The notes under the pieces: generated by a model
What the model was told of the DNA's origin: nothing
The model's database searches: none
The model's input: the letters and a program-made list of their open reading frames with translations, nothing else
Assembly: GCF_040676675.1 (NCBI RefSeq)
Contig: NZ_JBFAPK010000001.1
Span: 248,001-312,000, forward strand
Origin: JBFAPK01 sp040676675
Lineage (GTDB): Bacteria; Actinomycetota; Actinomycetes; Mycobacteriales; Micromonosporaceae
DNA length: 64,000 nucleotides
Direction of reading: 5' to 3'
Shown: positions 50,175 to 59,015 of the stretch, in pieces
Numbering within the stretch: position 1 is the stretch's first letter
How the letters are laid out: every line of letters starts with the position of its first letter
Made by a program: the position numbers and the translations under genes

Positions 50175-50912
50175 TCAGCGGCGCCGGCGGTCGAGGAACT
50201 CCGTCATCCGGCGCCGCTTCTCCTCGTCCTCGAAGAGCACCGCCTGGCTCGCCAGGTCGAGCGCCGGGTGCGCCGCCGCCGGCGCGTCGACCGCCAGCTT
50301 GGTCAGGCGCAGCGCCAGCGGCGAGCCCTTGGCGATCTCGTCGAGCAGCTCGTGCCCGGCGTCGAGCAGCTCCGACGGTTCGTCCACCACCCGGTTGACC
50401 AGCCCGATCCGCAGCGCCTCGGCGGCGTCGACCCGCCGGCCGGTGAAGAGCAGTTCCTTGGCGCGCGCCTCGCCGACCAGCGCGGGCAGGCGGTGGGTGG
50501 CACCGGCGCCGGCGAGGATGCCCAGCCGGACCTCGGGCTGGCCGAAGAACGCGCGCGCCGTGCAGACGCGCAGGTCGCAGGCGTACGACAGCTCGGCGCC
50601 GCCGCCCAGCGCCGGCCCGTCGACAGCCGCGACGGTGGGCAGCGGCAGCGCCCGGATCCGGGCGAAGAGGGCGGAGTTGATGGCGGCCAGCGCGTCGAGG
50701 CGCCCCCGCTCCCGCAGTTGGGCGATGTCCGCGCCGGCCGCGAAGATCCCGTCCGCGCCGCCGGTGAGCAGCAGCAACCGGGGCTCGGCTTCCAGCCGCC
50801 CGCAGACCTCGTGCAGCGCCGCGACCAGCTCCGCGTCGATCGCGTTGCGCTTCTCGGGCCGGTCCAGCGTCACCACCAGCCGGTCGGGCCGCTCCTCGAC
50901 GCGCAGGCTCAT
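50175..50912 (-). CDS. Enoyl-CoA hydratase
   Basis: 245 residues. Crotonase motifs FAAGADIAQL and AAVDGPALGGGAELSYACDLRV supply the oxyanion hole with the first catalytic Glu, and FGQPEVRLGILAGAGATHRLP contains the second catalytic Glu region. All hydratase residues appear present. It acts after the 3-hydroxyacyl-CoA dehydrogenase gene, 25 bp upstream on the same strand; together they handle two steps of fatty-acid or phenylacetate-type beta-oxidation. Confidence 0.9.
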   Translation of the reverse strand: MSLRVEERPDRLVVTLDRPEKRNAIDAELVAALHEVCGRLEAEPRLLLLTGGADGIFAAGADIAQLRERGRLDALAAINSALFARIRALPLPTVAAVDGPALGGGAELSYACDLRVCTARAFFGQPEVRLGILAGAGATHRLPALVGEARAKELLFTGRRVDAAEALRIGLVNRVVDEPSELLDAGHELLDEIAKGSPLALRLTKLAVDAPAAAHPALDLASQAVLFEDEEKRRRMTEFLDRRRR

Positions 50913-50937
50913 CGGAGCCCTCCGGCGCTCGGTCGAC

Positions 50938-51795
50938 TCACTGCCGTACCCCGCCTTCCCACCGGTAGAACCCCTGTCCCGTCTTCTTGCCCAGCAGGCC
51001 CCGCGCCACCATCGACTCCAGCAACGGCGGCGGCGCGAACCGGTCCCCGTACGCGGCCTGGAGCGTACGGGCGATGTCGAGCCGTACGTCGAGTCCGACC
51101 AGGTCGGTCAGCTCCAGCGGACCGACCGGGTGCCGGTAGCCGAGCACCATCGCCTTGTCGATGTCGGCGGGGCTGGCCACCTCGTCGGCGACCATCCGGA
51201 TCGCCTCCAGCCCCAGCGCCACGCCGAGCCGGGAGGTGGCGAAGCCGGGCAGGTCCCGTACGACGACGGGGTCCTTGCCCAGCCGGCCGGCCAGCGCGAC
51301 GGCGGCGTCGGTGGTGGACGCGGCGGTGGCCGGCCCGACCACGACCTCGAGCAGCGCCATCGCCCAGACCGGGTTGAAGAAGTGCAGCCCGAGGAAGCGC
51401 TCCGGGGCGGCCAGCGCGCCCGCCAGCTCGCCGATCGCGATGCTCGACGTGTTGCTGCCCAGCAGCGCGGGCCGGCGTTCCTCGGCGGCGGCGAGCACCC
51501 GCCGCTTCAGGTCGGCGCGCTCCGGCACCGCCTCCACGAGCACGTCCGGCCGGTCGGCGACCTCCGCCAGCTCCCGCCGTACGCTCACCCGGGCGCGCGC
51601 CTGCCCGGCCGCCGCCTCGGTGATCCGGCCCCGGGCGACCGCCCGGTCCCAGAGCCCGCCCAGCGTCTCCCGCGCCGCACCGGCCCGACCGGCGTCAACC
51701 TCGACCAGCTCGACCTCGTACCCGGCGCCGGCCGCCACGTACGCGATGCCCAGCCCCATCGTGCCGGCCCCGACGACCACGAACCTGTCGGTCAT
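50938..51795 (-). CDS. 3-hydroxyacyl-CoA dehydrogenase
   Basis: 285 residues. NAD loop FVVVGAGTMGLGIAYVAAGAGYEVELVEVD at the N-terminus, then LGLHFFNPVWAMALLEVV (catalytic His in HFFNP) and the C-terminal domain VRDLPGFATSRLGVALGLEAIRMVADEVASPADIDKAMVLGYRHPVGPLELTDLVGLD. Length and text fit 3-hydroxybutyryl-CoA dehydrogenases. Forms an operon with the hydratase. Confidence 0.92.
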   Translation of the reverse strand: MTDRFVVVGAGTMGLGIAYVAAGAGYEVELVEVDAGRAGAARETLGGLWDRAVARGRITEAAAGQARARVSVRRELAEVADRPDVLVEAVPERADLKRRVLAAAEERRPALLGSNTSSIAIGELAGALAAPERFLGLHFFNPVWAMALLEVVVGPATAASTTDAAVALAGRLGKDPVVVRDLPGFATSRLGVALGLEAIRMVADEVASPADIDKAMVLGYRHPVGPLELTDLVGLDVRLDIARTLQAAYGDRFAPPPLLESMVARGLLGKKTGQGFYRWEGGVRQ

Positions 51796-52006
51796 GCCGG
51801 GGCCTCGCTCCGCTCGGCGCCGCCACGGGGTTCGCCCGCACCGCGCCCACCGATTCGCTCGCTGCGCTCGCTCATGGTGGCGACCCTATGCAGCGTCCCC
51901 GGCCGGCGGCATGCCCGGGTACCCGCCGCGGGGTATTGCCGTGGTCCAATCCCGGGTAATCGCAACTCCAGCAAGGCTTCGACCGACGACAGAAGGGCTT
52001 CACCTC

Positions 52007-52273
52007 ATGAGCGAGGTTCAGGACACCGTGGAGTCGCAGGAGACCGTCGACACCCGGGGCGACGAGCGGATCGAGCTGCTGCGGGCGGACGCCAACAACG
52101 ACGGCAAGACCGACGTGTGGGTGGTCGACACCGACGGTGACGGCAAGGCCGATCTGTTCCAGTTCGACACGACCGGCGACGGCACCGTGGACGTCACGAT
52201 GGTCGACCGCGACGAGGACGGCAAGCCGGAGGAGGTCGTCGACGGGGACGGCGGCCACCCGCCGGTCGCCTGA
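52007..52273 (+). CDS. Short DxDxDGxxD repeat protein
   Basis: 88 residues. After a 26-residue acidic leader come four 13-residue units (DANNDGKTDVWVV, DTDGDGKADLFQF, DTTGDGTVDVTMV, DRDEDGKPEEVVD). It is a small paralogue of the protein at 49510, again without signal peptide. AGAAGGGC precedes the ATG. Calcium binding is predicted from the ligand spacing; no function is known. Confidence 0.8.
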   Translation: MSEVQDTVESQETVDTRGDERIELLRADANNDGKTDVWVVDTDGDGKADLFQFDTTGDGTVDVTMVDRDEDGKPEEVVDGDGGHPPVA

Positions 52274-52310
52274 GGCCGGCCACCGCCGAGGGGTTCCGCG
52301 CCGGGTACGG

Positions 52311-52348
52311 CCCGGGGCCCCTCGCCGGTGCGGGCGAGGGGCCCCGGG
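52311..52348. terminator. 16-bp perfect hairpin, bidirectional
   Basis: CCCGGGGCCCCTCGCC-ggtgcg-GGCGAGGGGCCCCGGG between the convergent repeat-protein and MMPL genes. Confidence 0.9.
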
Positions 52349-52364
52349 GCCGGACCGGCATCGC

Positions 52365-54500
52365 TCAGACGGCGGTGCGCTCCAGTTCGGCGGGGACGGG
52401 CTCGCCGGCGCGGGCGCGGGTGCCCGGCCACCAGGCGGCCCGGCCGGCGAGCGCGGTCACCGCCGGTACGAGCAGGATCGACACCACGAACGCGACCAGC
52501 GCGATGCCGAGCGTGACCGCGAACCCGATCTCCACGAAGAACGGCACGCCGGAGACGAGCAGCGCGCCGAAGGTACCGGCCAGGATCAGCGCGGCCGCCG
52601 CCACCGACGGGCCGGCGTGCTCGACCGCCAGCGCCGCCGCGTCCCGGGCCGACCGGCCCTCCCGGATCTCCTCCCGCAGCCGCGCGGTGACCAGGATGTT
52701 GTAGTCCGTGCCGATGGCGGTGACGAAGAGGTACAGGATGATCGGGATGATGAACGAGAGTCCGTTGCGGCCGAGCCCGCCCTGGAAGAGCAGCGCGGTG
52801 GCGCCGAGCGTGGCGACGAAGCCGAGGACCACCATCGCCACCAGGTAGACCGGGGCGAGCGCCGCGCGGAGCAGGCCGACGAGGATGAGTACGAAGAGGA
52901 TGCCGGCGACCGGGAAGATGACCCGCAGGTCGCGTTCGGTGGTGTCCCGCACGTCGGCATAGGCCATGCTCTGCCCGCCGACCAGTACCGTCGTCCCGGC
53001 GGGGGCCGCGGCCCGGGCGGCGTCGCGCAGCGGTCCGGAGACCAGGTCGAGCGCCTTCGGCTCGAACGGCGGCTCGGCGAGGACCAGCGGCACGTTGACG
53101 GTACGGCCGTCGGCGGAGGTCCGCACCGGCAGCGGCGAGGCCACCCCCGGCACCCCGCGCAGGGTCTGCACGTACCCGCCGATCTCGGCCTCGCTCAGCG
53201 GCCGGTCGCCGCTCAGGTAGACGTTGGTGGGTTGCAGCGCCCCGGGCGGGAAGCCCTGCTGCAGGTCGTCGAAGGCCCGGGTGGCCTCGGTGTCCGGCGG
53301 GAGCTGCCCGATCGGGTCGTAGTCGGCCTTGACCGTGAGCGCGCCGGCGCCCAACGCGCCGAGCAGCACCAGCGCGCCCGCGATGACCGCCACCGGGCGG
53401 CGCGCCACCAGGGCGCCGACGGCGGCGAACCGGGTACGCGCGGGAGCCTGGTCGGCCTTGCGGGAGGGCCAGAAGACCCGGCGGCCGAGCAGCGCCACGA
53501 TCGCCGGTACGAGGGTGAGGGCGGCGAGCAGCATCACCGCGACGCCGATGGCGAGCCCCGGGCCGAGGGTGGTGAAGAAGCCGAGGGTGGCCAGGACCAG
53601 CGCGCCGAAGGCGGCGATCACCGCGAACGCGGCCGAGAAGATCGCCTCACCGACCCGGTCGACCGCCGCCACGATCGCCTCGGCCGGGGTGTCGCCGGTA
53701 CGCAGCCGCTCCCGGTAGCGGAAGAGCAGGAAGAGGATGTAGTCGGTGCCGATGCCGAAGAGCACGACGGTGAGCAGGATCGGCATTTCCTGGCCGATCT
53801 CGAAGTCGAAGACGGTGGCCGCGGCGGCGACCAGGGCGGTGGAGACGCCGAAAACGAGCCCGACGGCGAGGAGCGGGAGCAGCGCCGCGATCGGGCTACG
53901 AAAGATCAGCAACAGCAGGACGACGATCAGGCCGACCGTGGCGATGGTGACGATCTTCTCGGCGTCGGCGAACGACTGCTTGTTGTCCAGCACGATCGCG
54001 GCCTCGCCGGTCACCCCGGCCCGCAGCCCCGTCCCGTCGAGCGCGCCGGTGACCTGGGTGCGCAGCCCGCGTACGGCGTCCTGCACCCGCTGCTCCTCGG
54101 GCGCGCCGGTGAACTGGGCGGCGAGCAGCGCGACCCGGCGGTTCGGGGCGGCCTGCTGCTGGGGGTCGAAGAGGACCCCGGCGGTGGCCGGCGCCTTCTC
54201 GGCGTTGAGCCGTTGGGTGATCCCGCCGAGCCGGGCCACGTCGGCGTCGCCGAGGGCGGCGCCGTCGGCGCGTTCGACCACGATCACCGCGCTGGCGCCG
54301 TTCGCCTCGGGGAACGCCCGCTCGGCGAGCGCGGCGGCGCGGGCGGACTCCTTGTCGGACGGCAGGAACGCGGACTGGTCGGAGTTGGTCACCGAGCCGA
54401 GGCTCGGCGCGGTCAGGATGATCGCCGCGGCGGCCACCAGCCAGCCGAGGATCACCAACCACGGTCTGCGGACGACGACGCGCCCGATGGCTGCGAACAT
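52365..54500 (-). CDS. MMPL family transporter
   Basis: 711 residues. Two copies of the MMPL/RND unit: each has one N-terminal membrane span (RPWLVILGWLVAAAAIIL; RPVAVIAGALVLLGALGAGALTV), an outside loop domain and a five-helix bundle with the GIGTDY-type motif (GIGTDYILFLLFRYRE; AIGTDYNILVTARLREE), the proton-relay Asp-Tyr pair. It exports lipids or drugs. GGGGAGGGG precedes ATG 54500. Divergent from a TetR gene with shared operators, so it is probably repressed by it. Confidence 0.9.
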   Translation of the reverse strand: MFAAIGRVVVRRPWLVILGWLVAAAAIILTAPSLGSVTNSDQSAFLPSDKESARAAALAERAFPEANGASAVIVVERADGAALGDADVARLGGITQRLNAEKAPATAGVLFDPQQQAAPNRRVALLAAQFTGAPEEQRVQDAVRGLRTQVTGALDGTGLRAGVTGEAAIVLDNKQSFADAEKIVTIATVGLIVVLLLLIFRSPIAALLPLLAVGLVFGVSTALVAAAATVFDFEIGQEMPILLTVVLFGIGTDYILFLLFRYRERLRTGDTPAEAIVAAVDRVGEAIFSAAFAVIAAFGALVLATLGFFTTLGPGLAIGVAVMLLAALTLVPAIVALLGRRVFWPSRKADQAPARTRFAAVGALVARRPVAVIAGALVLLGALGAGALTVKADYDPIGQLPPDTEATRAFDDLQQGFPPGALQPTNVYLSGDRPLSEAEIGGYVQTLRGVPGVASPLPVRTSADGRTVNVPLVLAEPPFEPKALDLVSGPLRDAARAAAPAGTTVLVGGQSMAYADVRDTTERDLRVIFPVAGILFVLILVGLLRAALAPVYLVAMVVLGFVATLGATALLFQGGLGRNGLSFIIPIILYLFVTAIGTDYNILVTARLREEIREGRSARDAAALAVEHAGPSVAAAALILAGTFGALLVSGVPFFVEIGFAVTLGIALVAFVVSILLVPAVTALAGRAAWWPGTRARAGEPVPAELERTAV

Positions 54501-54526
54501 CTGCCCCTCCCCAAGGCGATGCGGCA

Positions 54527-54578
54527 TGGCATCAAGCGCCAACTGGCATTCCATGCCACATGACAGATGATGCCAGTT
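54527..54578. promoter_or_regulatory. Cluster of TGGCAT operators between MMPL and TetR
   Basis: AACTGGCAT (54541-54549) and ATGCCAGTT (54570-54578) form a perfect 9-bp inverted repeat; TGGCAT-TCC-ATGCCA is a perfect palindrome at 54544-54558; another TGGCAT is at 54527. The pattern suggests two overlapping TetR dimer sites covering both divergent promoters. Confidence 0.7.
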
Positions 54579-54602
54579 CTAGGTTCGTGCCACGATGTGG
54601 GG

Positions 54603-55259
54603 GTGACGACGTCGGACCTCGGGATTCTCGGCGAGCCGCCAGCGGGCCGCCGGGAGCGCAAGAAGCAGGAGACCCGGGCGGCGCTGGAGCAGGCCGCGCT
54701 GCGGCTCTTCGCGGAGAAGGGCTACGAGCAGACCACGGTCGACGAGATCGCCGCCGAGGCGGACGTGGCGGTACGCACCTTCTTCCGGTACTTCTCGTCG
54801 AAGCAGCACGTGCTCTTCGGCGACGTCGGCCACCAGCGGATCAACCATCTCTGCACCGCGCTGGCCGCCGCGCCGACCGGTACGCCTCCGCTGGAGGCGG
54901 TGCGGGCCGTGCTCGACGCGCTCGACCTCGACCGGGACGAGCAGGAGCAGCTCAACCAGCGGCTGCGGCTACTCAAGGAGCAGCCGGCGCTGGTCGGCAT
55001 GTACCTGATGCTCAACCACCAACTCCGCCAGACGCTGGTGGACTTCGTGGCGCACCGTACCGGGCTGCCGAGCACGGACCCGTACCCGCTGCTGGTCGCC
55101 GGTGCGGCGGTGACCTCGTGGGACGTGGCGCTGCACGTCTGGCTGGCCGGGGAGAACTCCCGCTCGATGGCGGAGCTGCGGCGCGCGGCCTTCGCGGCGC
55201 TCACGGCCGGCATACCGGCCGAGCCGCCGTTCCCGCCGGCCGGAGAAGAACCGGCCTGA
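54603..55259 (+). CDS. TetR family transcriptional regulator
   Basis: 218 residues. HTH region ALRLFAEKGYEQTTVDEIAAEADVAVRTFFRYFSSKQHVLFGD at about 32-75, C-terminal helical domain similar to the TetR_C group with LMLNHQLRQTLVDFVAHRTGL. GTG 54603 chosen, preceded by GGGG; upstream in-frame ATG lies inside the operator. It should repress the divergent MMPL transporter and itself. The stop region is echoed 31 bp downstream. Confidence 0.9.
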   Translation: MTTSDLGILGEPPAGRRERKKQETRAALEQAALRLFAEKGYEQTTVDEIAAEADVAVRTFFRYFSSKQHVLFGDVGHQRINHLCTALAAAPTGTPPLEAVRAVLDALDLDRDEQEQLNQRLRLLKEQPALVGMYLMLNHQLRQTLVDFVAHRTGLPSTDPYPLLVAGAAVTSWDVALHVWLAGENSRSMAELRRAAFAALTAGIPAEPPFPPAGEEPA

Positions 55260-55299
55260 ACGACGGCCCGCGGCCGGAGAACCGGCCTGAACGACGGCC
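55251..55299 (+). repeat. Direct repeat containing the TetR stop
   Basis: CCGGCCTGAACGACGGCC at 55251-55268 includes the TGA stop; an identical 18-mer is at 55282-55299, each preceded by CGGCCGGAGAA. The rest of 55300-55427 shows no gene. Confidence 0.85.
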
Positions 55300-55427
55300 G
55301 CCGGCCGTTTCCTCAGCGGGCCGGGAGCCGCGGGGCGACGCCGGGAACGAAATCGGGGCGGAACCCGTACGGATGGTCCGTACGACTTCCGCCCCCGACT
55401 CGGAGCTTGTTCGCCGCTGACTGTCGA

Positions 55428-55637
55428 TCAGTCGCCCTGGCGCTGCTGGGGAATCTGCCCCTGCAGCAGAGCGCGAACTTCCGATTCCCGGTATCGGCGG
55501 TGGCCACCCAGCGTCCGGATTGCGCTGAGCTTGCCCGCCTTCGCCCACCGGGTCACGGTCTTCGGGTCGACACGGAACATCGACGCGACCTCGGCCGGTG
55601 TGAGTAGCGGCTCGGGTTCGTGCGTACGCGATGCCAT
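55428..55637 (-). CDS. bldC: BldC, MerR-like developmental regulator
   Basis: 69 residues. PLLTPAEVASMFRVDPKTVTRWAKAGKLSAIRTLGGHRRYRESEVRALL is the BldC winged-helix domain, which in Streptomyces binds head-to-tail to direct repeats and controls entry into development. Length is as expected. TGGAGGAG precedes the ATG; TATAGG (complement of 55658-55663) may be the -10 box. The interval 55638-55912 is the most AT-rich of the window (about 55770-55905) with no gene recognised. Confidence 0.95.
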   Translation of the reverse strand: MASRTHEPEPLLTPAEVASMFRVDPKTVTRWAKAGKLSAIRTLGGHRRYRESEVRALLQGQIPQQRQGD

Positions 55638-55912
55638 CGGTCACTCCTCCACAGGTACCTATAGACATCGGCCGGGGTCCCGCCGGCCGACGCGTCTCCC
55701 ATCGTCCGGCTAGTCCCCGATGTCCGACATGGGCCGAACGGCCTAACGTCCCTGGATGGACGGATGAACCAAGACCGATTTATACGGCTTTTCTATGCCA
55801 GAAAGTGGCTTATTCGGACTCATACTCACGCTTCGTGACGCAATAGCTACGAATAGCCTTCATGTTGGTAGCGCTCCCAACCAGGACATACGTAGCCGAT
55901 CCGGTGTCCGGA

Positions 55913-56752
55913 TCAGTTGCAGCGTTCGAGCAACTGCACTGCTCGCCAGCGCGCGACCAGCTTCTCGTACGCCTCGGTCGCCCCCTCGGCGTCGCCGCGC
56001 GCGAGCGCCGCGAGGCCGCCGGCGACCAACGCGGGCGAGTCGTCCTCGGCGAGCGTCTCGTCGGGCAGCAGATCGACCAGTCCGCCGTAGTCCAGCTCGA
56101 CCACCGAGCGCGGATGGAACTCCTCCAGCCACCGGGCGCCCTCCTCGACCGCCTCGGTGATCGGCGCGTCCCCGACCGACTTGCGCAGCACCGACAGCCC
56201 ACGGGAGGCGCGCCGCCGCGCCTTGGAGATCTCGGTGCGGTATCGCAGCACGCGACGACCCGGCCGGGTGGTGAACTCGCGCTCCTGGGCGTCGATGAAG
56301 ACGAACCAGCGCAGCGGTACGCCCCAGGTGGCGATCTGCTCGTGCACCCGCGGCACCCCGTGCTCCAGCACCCGGGCCCCGCTGCGCCAGTCCTCCACCA
56401 CCGCCTTGGCCTGGCCGGCGAGGACCGGCGGCACGAAGGCGTCCGCGAGGACCGACGGCACCCCGTCCCGGGCGCTCAGCGCCGCCTCGGCCACCCGGAT
56501 CCGCAGGTTCCACGGGCAGACCAGCAGCGTGTCGTCGGCCTCCAGGACGTACGCCTCGTCCGGCAGGTCGGGCAGGCGCGTCCAGCCCGCCCCGAGCGCC
56601 TCGATCACGGCCGTACGCTGGCGGCCCGGACCCTCCAGCGGCGCGACGGCCCGGCCCTCCCGGACGTACCGGCGCCAGAAGAGCTGACGATCCCGGTCGA
56701 AGGCGGTCAACGGCTCGTACACCCGCAGGTATGAAGCGAAGAGCGACGGCAC
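55913..56752 (-). CDS. Conserved actinobacterial hypothetical protein
   Basis: 279 residues without signal or membrane segment. Rich in Trp and Arg, with LFASYLRVYEPLTAFDRDRQLFWRRYVREG at the start and VPLRWFVFIDAQEREF, YRTEISKARRRASRGLSVLRKSV in the middle. It resembles proteins found next to bldC in many actinomycetes, but no function is known. GTG start with GGGAGG in front. It lies between bldC and valine dehydrogenase, reading toward bldC. Confidence 0.7.
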   Translation of the reverse strand: MPSLFASYLRVYEPLTAFDRDRQLFWRRYVREGRAVAPLEGPGRQRTAVIEALGAGWTRLPDLPDEAYVLEADDTLLVCPWNLRIRVAEAALSARDGVPSVLADAFVPPVLAGQAKAVVEDWRSGARVLEHGVPRVHEQIATWGVPLRWFVFIDAQEREFTTRPGRRVLRYRTEISKARRRASRGLSVLRKSVGDAPITEAVEEGARWLEEFHPRSVVELDYGGLVDLLPDETLAEDDSPALVAGGLAALARGDAEGATEAYEKLVARWRAVQLLERCN

Positions 56753-57028
56753 GGCGCGATCCTCCCACGAAACGGAACCTCGCTTTCGTCAGCATCTCCG
56801 ATCGGCGCCGATGTCGGTGGTCGGGAGTCCGAGGTACGACGTCACGGCGCCGGGCTTGCGGGGGTTTCTCCCGGCTCGCCCGCCGGAAGTTCCAGCTTCT
56901 GGTCCACCGTCGGCCGGCCTCGGCATCCCGACCGGTGCGCTACTAGGCTCGGCTGCACACCGGCGTCACCCCGCCGGCCACCGCAGGGCCGCGTCCCACA
57001 AGGACGCACACCGACCTCAGGAGCAGTG

Positions 57029-58111
57029 ATGGGCGTATTCGCCAGCACCGACGACCAGGAGACGAGCGGACACGAGCAGGTCGTCTTCTGCCAGGACAAG
57101 CAGACCGGCCTCAAGGCGATCATCGCGATCTACTCGACCGCGCTCGGCCCCGCCCTCGGCGGTACCCGCTTCTACCCGTACGCGAGCGAGGACGACGCCC
57201 TGCGCGACGTGCTCGACCTCTCCCGCGGGATGGCGTACAAGAACGCGCTCGCCGGGCTCGACCTCGGCGGCGGCAAGGCAGTCATCTGGGGCGACCCGGA
57301 GCAGATCAAGTCCGAGGCGCTGCTGCGGGCGTACGGCCGCTTCGTCGAGTCGCTGGGCGGCCGCTACTACACCGCCTGCGACGTCGGCACCTACGTGCCG
57401 GACATGGACGTGATCGCCCGGGAGACGCGCTACGTCACGGGCCGCAGCGTGGAGCACGGCGGCGCCGGCGACTCGTCGATCCTGACCGCCTGGGGCGTCT
57501 TCCAGGGCATGCGGGCCGCGGCCGAGCACCTCTGGGGCTCGCCGACGCTGGCCGGACGCCGGGTCGGCGTGGCCGGCCTCGGCAAGGTCGGCAAGTACCT
57601 CACCGGCCACCTGCTGGACGACGGCGCGTCGGTGGTCGCCACCGACGTGAACCCGGCGGCGCTGGAGTGGGCGCGCGCCACGTACCCGCAGGTCGACCTG
57701 GTCGAGGACGCGGACGCGCTGGTCGCCTCCGACATCGACGTGTACGCGCCGTGCGCGCTGGGCGGGGCCCTGAACGACGACACCGTGCCGGCGCTGCGCG
57801 CCAAGATCGTCGCGGGCGCGGCGAACAACCAGCTCGCCCACCCCGGCATCGAGAAGGTGCTGGCCGACCGGGGCATCCTCTACGCGCCGGACTACCTGGT
57901 CAACTCGGGCGGCGTGATCCAGGTCGCGGACGAGATCGAGGGCTTCAACTTCGACCGGGCGAAGCTGCGCGCCACCCGCATCTACGACGTCACGCGGCAG
58001 ATCCTCCAGCTCGCCGACGACGAGGGCGTACCGCCGGCGGTCGCCGCCGACCGGCTCGCCGAGCGCCGGATGGCCGAGATCGGTCGGCTCCGCGGTATCC
58101 ACCTACGCTGA
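57029..58111 (+). CDS. vdh: Valine (Leu/Phe-family) dehydrogenase
   Basis: 360 residues. ELFV dehydrogenase family: ALGPALGGTRFYPY (substrate-binding region), GMAYKNALAGLDLGGGKAVIWGDP with the catalytic Lys, and the NAD loop RRVGVAGLGKVGKYLTGHLLDDGASVVATD; GGVIQVADEIEGF near the end. Converts branched-chain amino acids to 2-oxo acids, feeding acyl-CoA building blocks for fatty acids and polyketides. ATG 57029 has AGGAG at proper distance; GTG 57026 overlaps it. Confidence 0.9.
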   Translation: MGVFASTDDQETSGHEQVVFCQDKQTGLKAIIAIYSTALGPALGGTRFYPYASEDDALRDVLDLSRGMAYKNALAGLDLGGGKAVIWGDPEQIKSEALLRAYGRFVESLGGRYYTACDVGTYVPDMDVIARETRYVTGRSVEHGGAGDSSILTAWGVFQGMRAAAEHLWGSPTLAGRRVGVAGLGKVGKYLTGHLLDDGASVVATDVNPAALEWARATYPQVDLVEDADALVASDIDVYAPCALGGALNDDTVPALRAKIVAGAANNQLAHPGIEKVLADRGILYAPDYLVNSGGVIQVADEIEGFNFDRAKLRATRIYDVTRQILQLADDEGVPPAVAADRLAERRMAEIGRLRGIHLR

Positions 58112-58507
58112 GTTACCGCGCTCGCGCGCTTCGCGGCGCCCGAGGGCGATCGTCCTTCGCCTGCGGGGCGCGACCGCTTCGCGGCGCGTTCCTCGGCTCC
58201 AGGACGACGCCGGCGCCGCTACGCGCGCTCGCTGGTGACGTTTCGATCCGACTGGGGCGGGTAGGGTCCGATCGACCCACCCGCCGCGGTTCGCGACGAA
58301 CCGCCCGTCACGACCGATCTGCCTATACGGTCCTTACCCGCTACAATTCGTAGTGGCCGGATCACTTGCGACGCGCGGGTACGGCCAGCGGTAACCCGAG
58401 GTGCCGAACCTGGGCATCCCCATGTACCGTAAGAGCCACGAGAGATGCCTGACGTCATCGGGGCCCGCCTTCGGGCTGCCCCGAATTCTGTGCGAGGGGG
58501 TCGAGCC
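58112..58507. other. 396-bp interval between vdh and DUF3073 gene
   Basis: No gene supported. GCGCTCGCGCGCTTCGCGGCGC-type simple repeats fill 58119-58235. TACAAT at 58342-58347 is a possible -10 box for the DUF3073 gene, with a long leader. Confidence 0.5.
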
Positions 58508-58726
58508 ATGGGGCGCGGCCGTGCTAAGGCCAAGCAGACAAAGGTGGCCCGGGAGTTGAAGTATCACTCCCCGAACACCGACCTCGCCGCCTTGCAGCGA
58601 GAACTCGGCGGCAGCGGCAAGTCGGACCACGACTTCGACGACGACTACAAGGACTACGTCGACGACGATGACGAGGACCACGACGTGGACGACGACCCAG
58701 ACAGCTGGGGACGCCGAGCCCGCTGA
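58508..58726 (+). CDS. DUF3073 family protein
   Basis: 72 residues. MGRGRAKAKQTKVARELKYHSPNTDLAALQRELGG is the DUF3073 signature, basic and conserved across actinobacteria. The C-terminal half is an acidic Asp-rich tail (DFDDDYKDYVDDDDEDHDVDDDPD). The split into a basic head and acidic tail suggests a nucleic-acid or ribosome partner; no function is established. GAGGGGG precedes the ATG. Confidence 0.93.
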   Translation: MGRGRAKAKQTKVARELKYHSPNTDLAALQRELGGSGKSDHDFDDDYKDYVDDDDEDHDVDDDPDSWGRRAR

Positions 58727-59015
58727 CCTCCGGTCACATCTGAGCACGCGGTACCGTCCGCGTGCTCAGGTGTGTGCGCACGGGTGTTGATCCCACCGCC
58801 CCCGACCCGGGGCGCGCGCCGGTAACCCCGCGCGACGGGACGACAGCCCGGCCGGGTGGCGCAGCACACGTCGACCACGCGACACAACGTCGACCGTGCC
58901 GTCGCGGCGATGCCGCGACGGCCGTCCCGGGCCGTTGCCCCCATCGCGATGCGGGCTACCCCGACACCCGGACGGCGCCCACGGCCACCGTCGGATCGAC
59001 GTCACCGCCCCGCGC

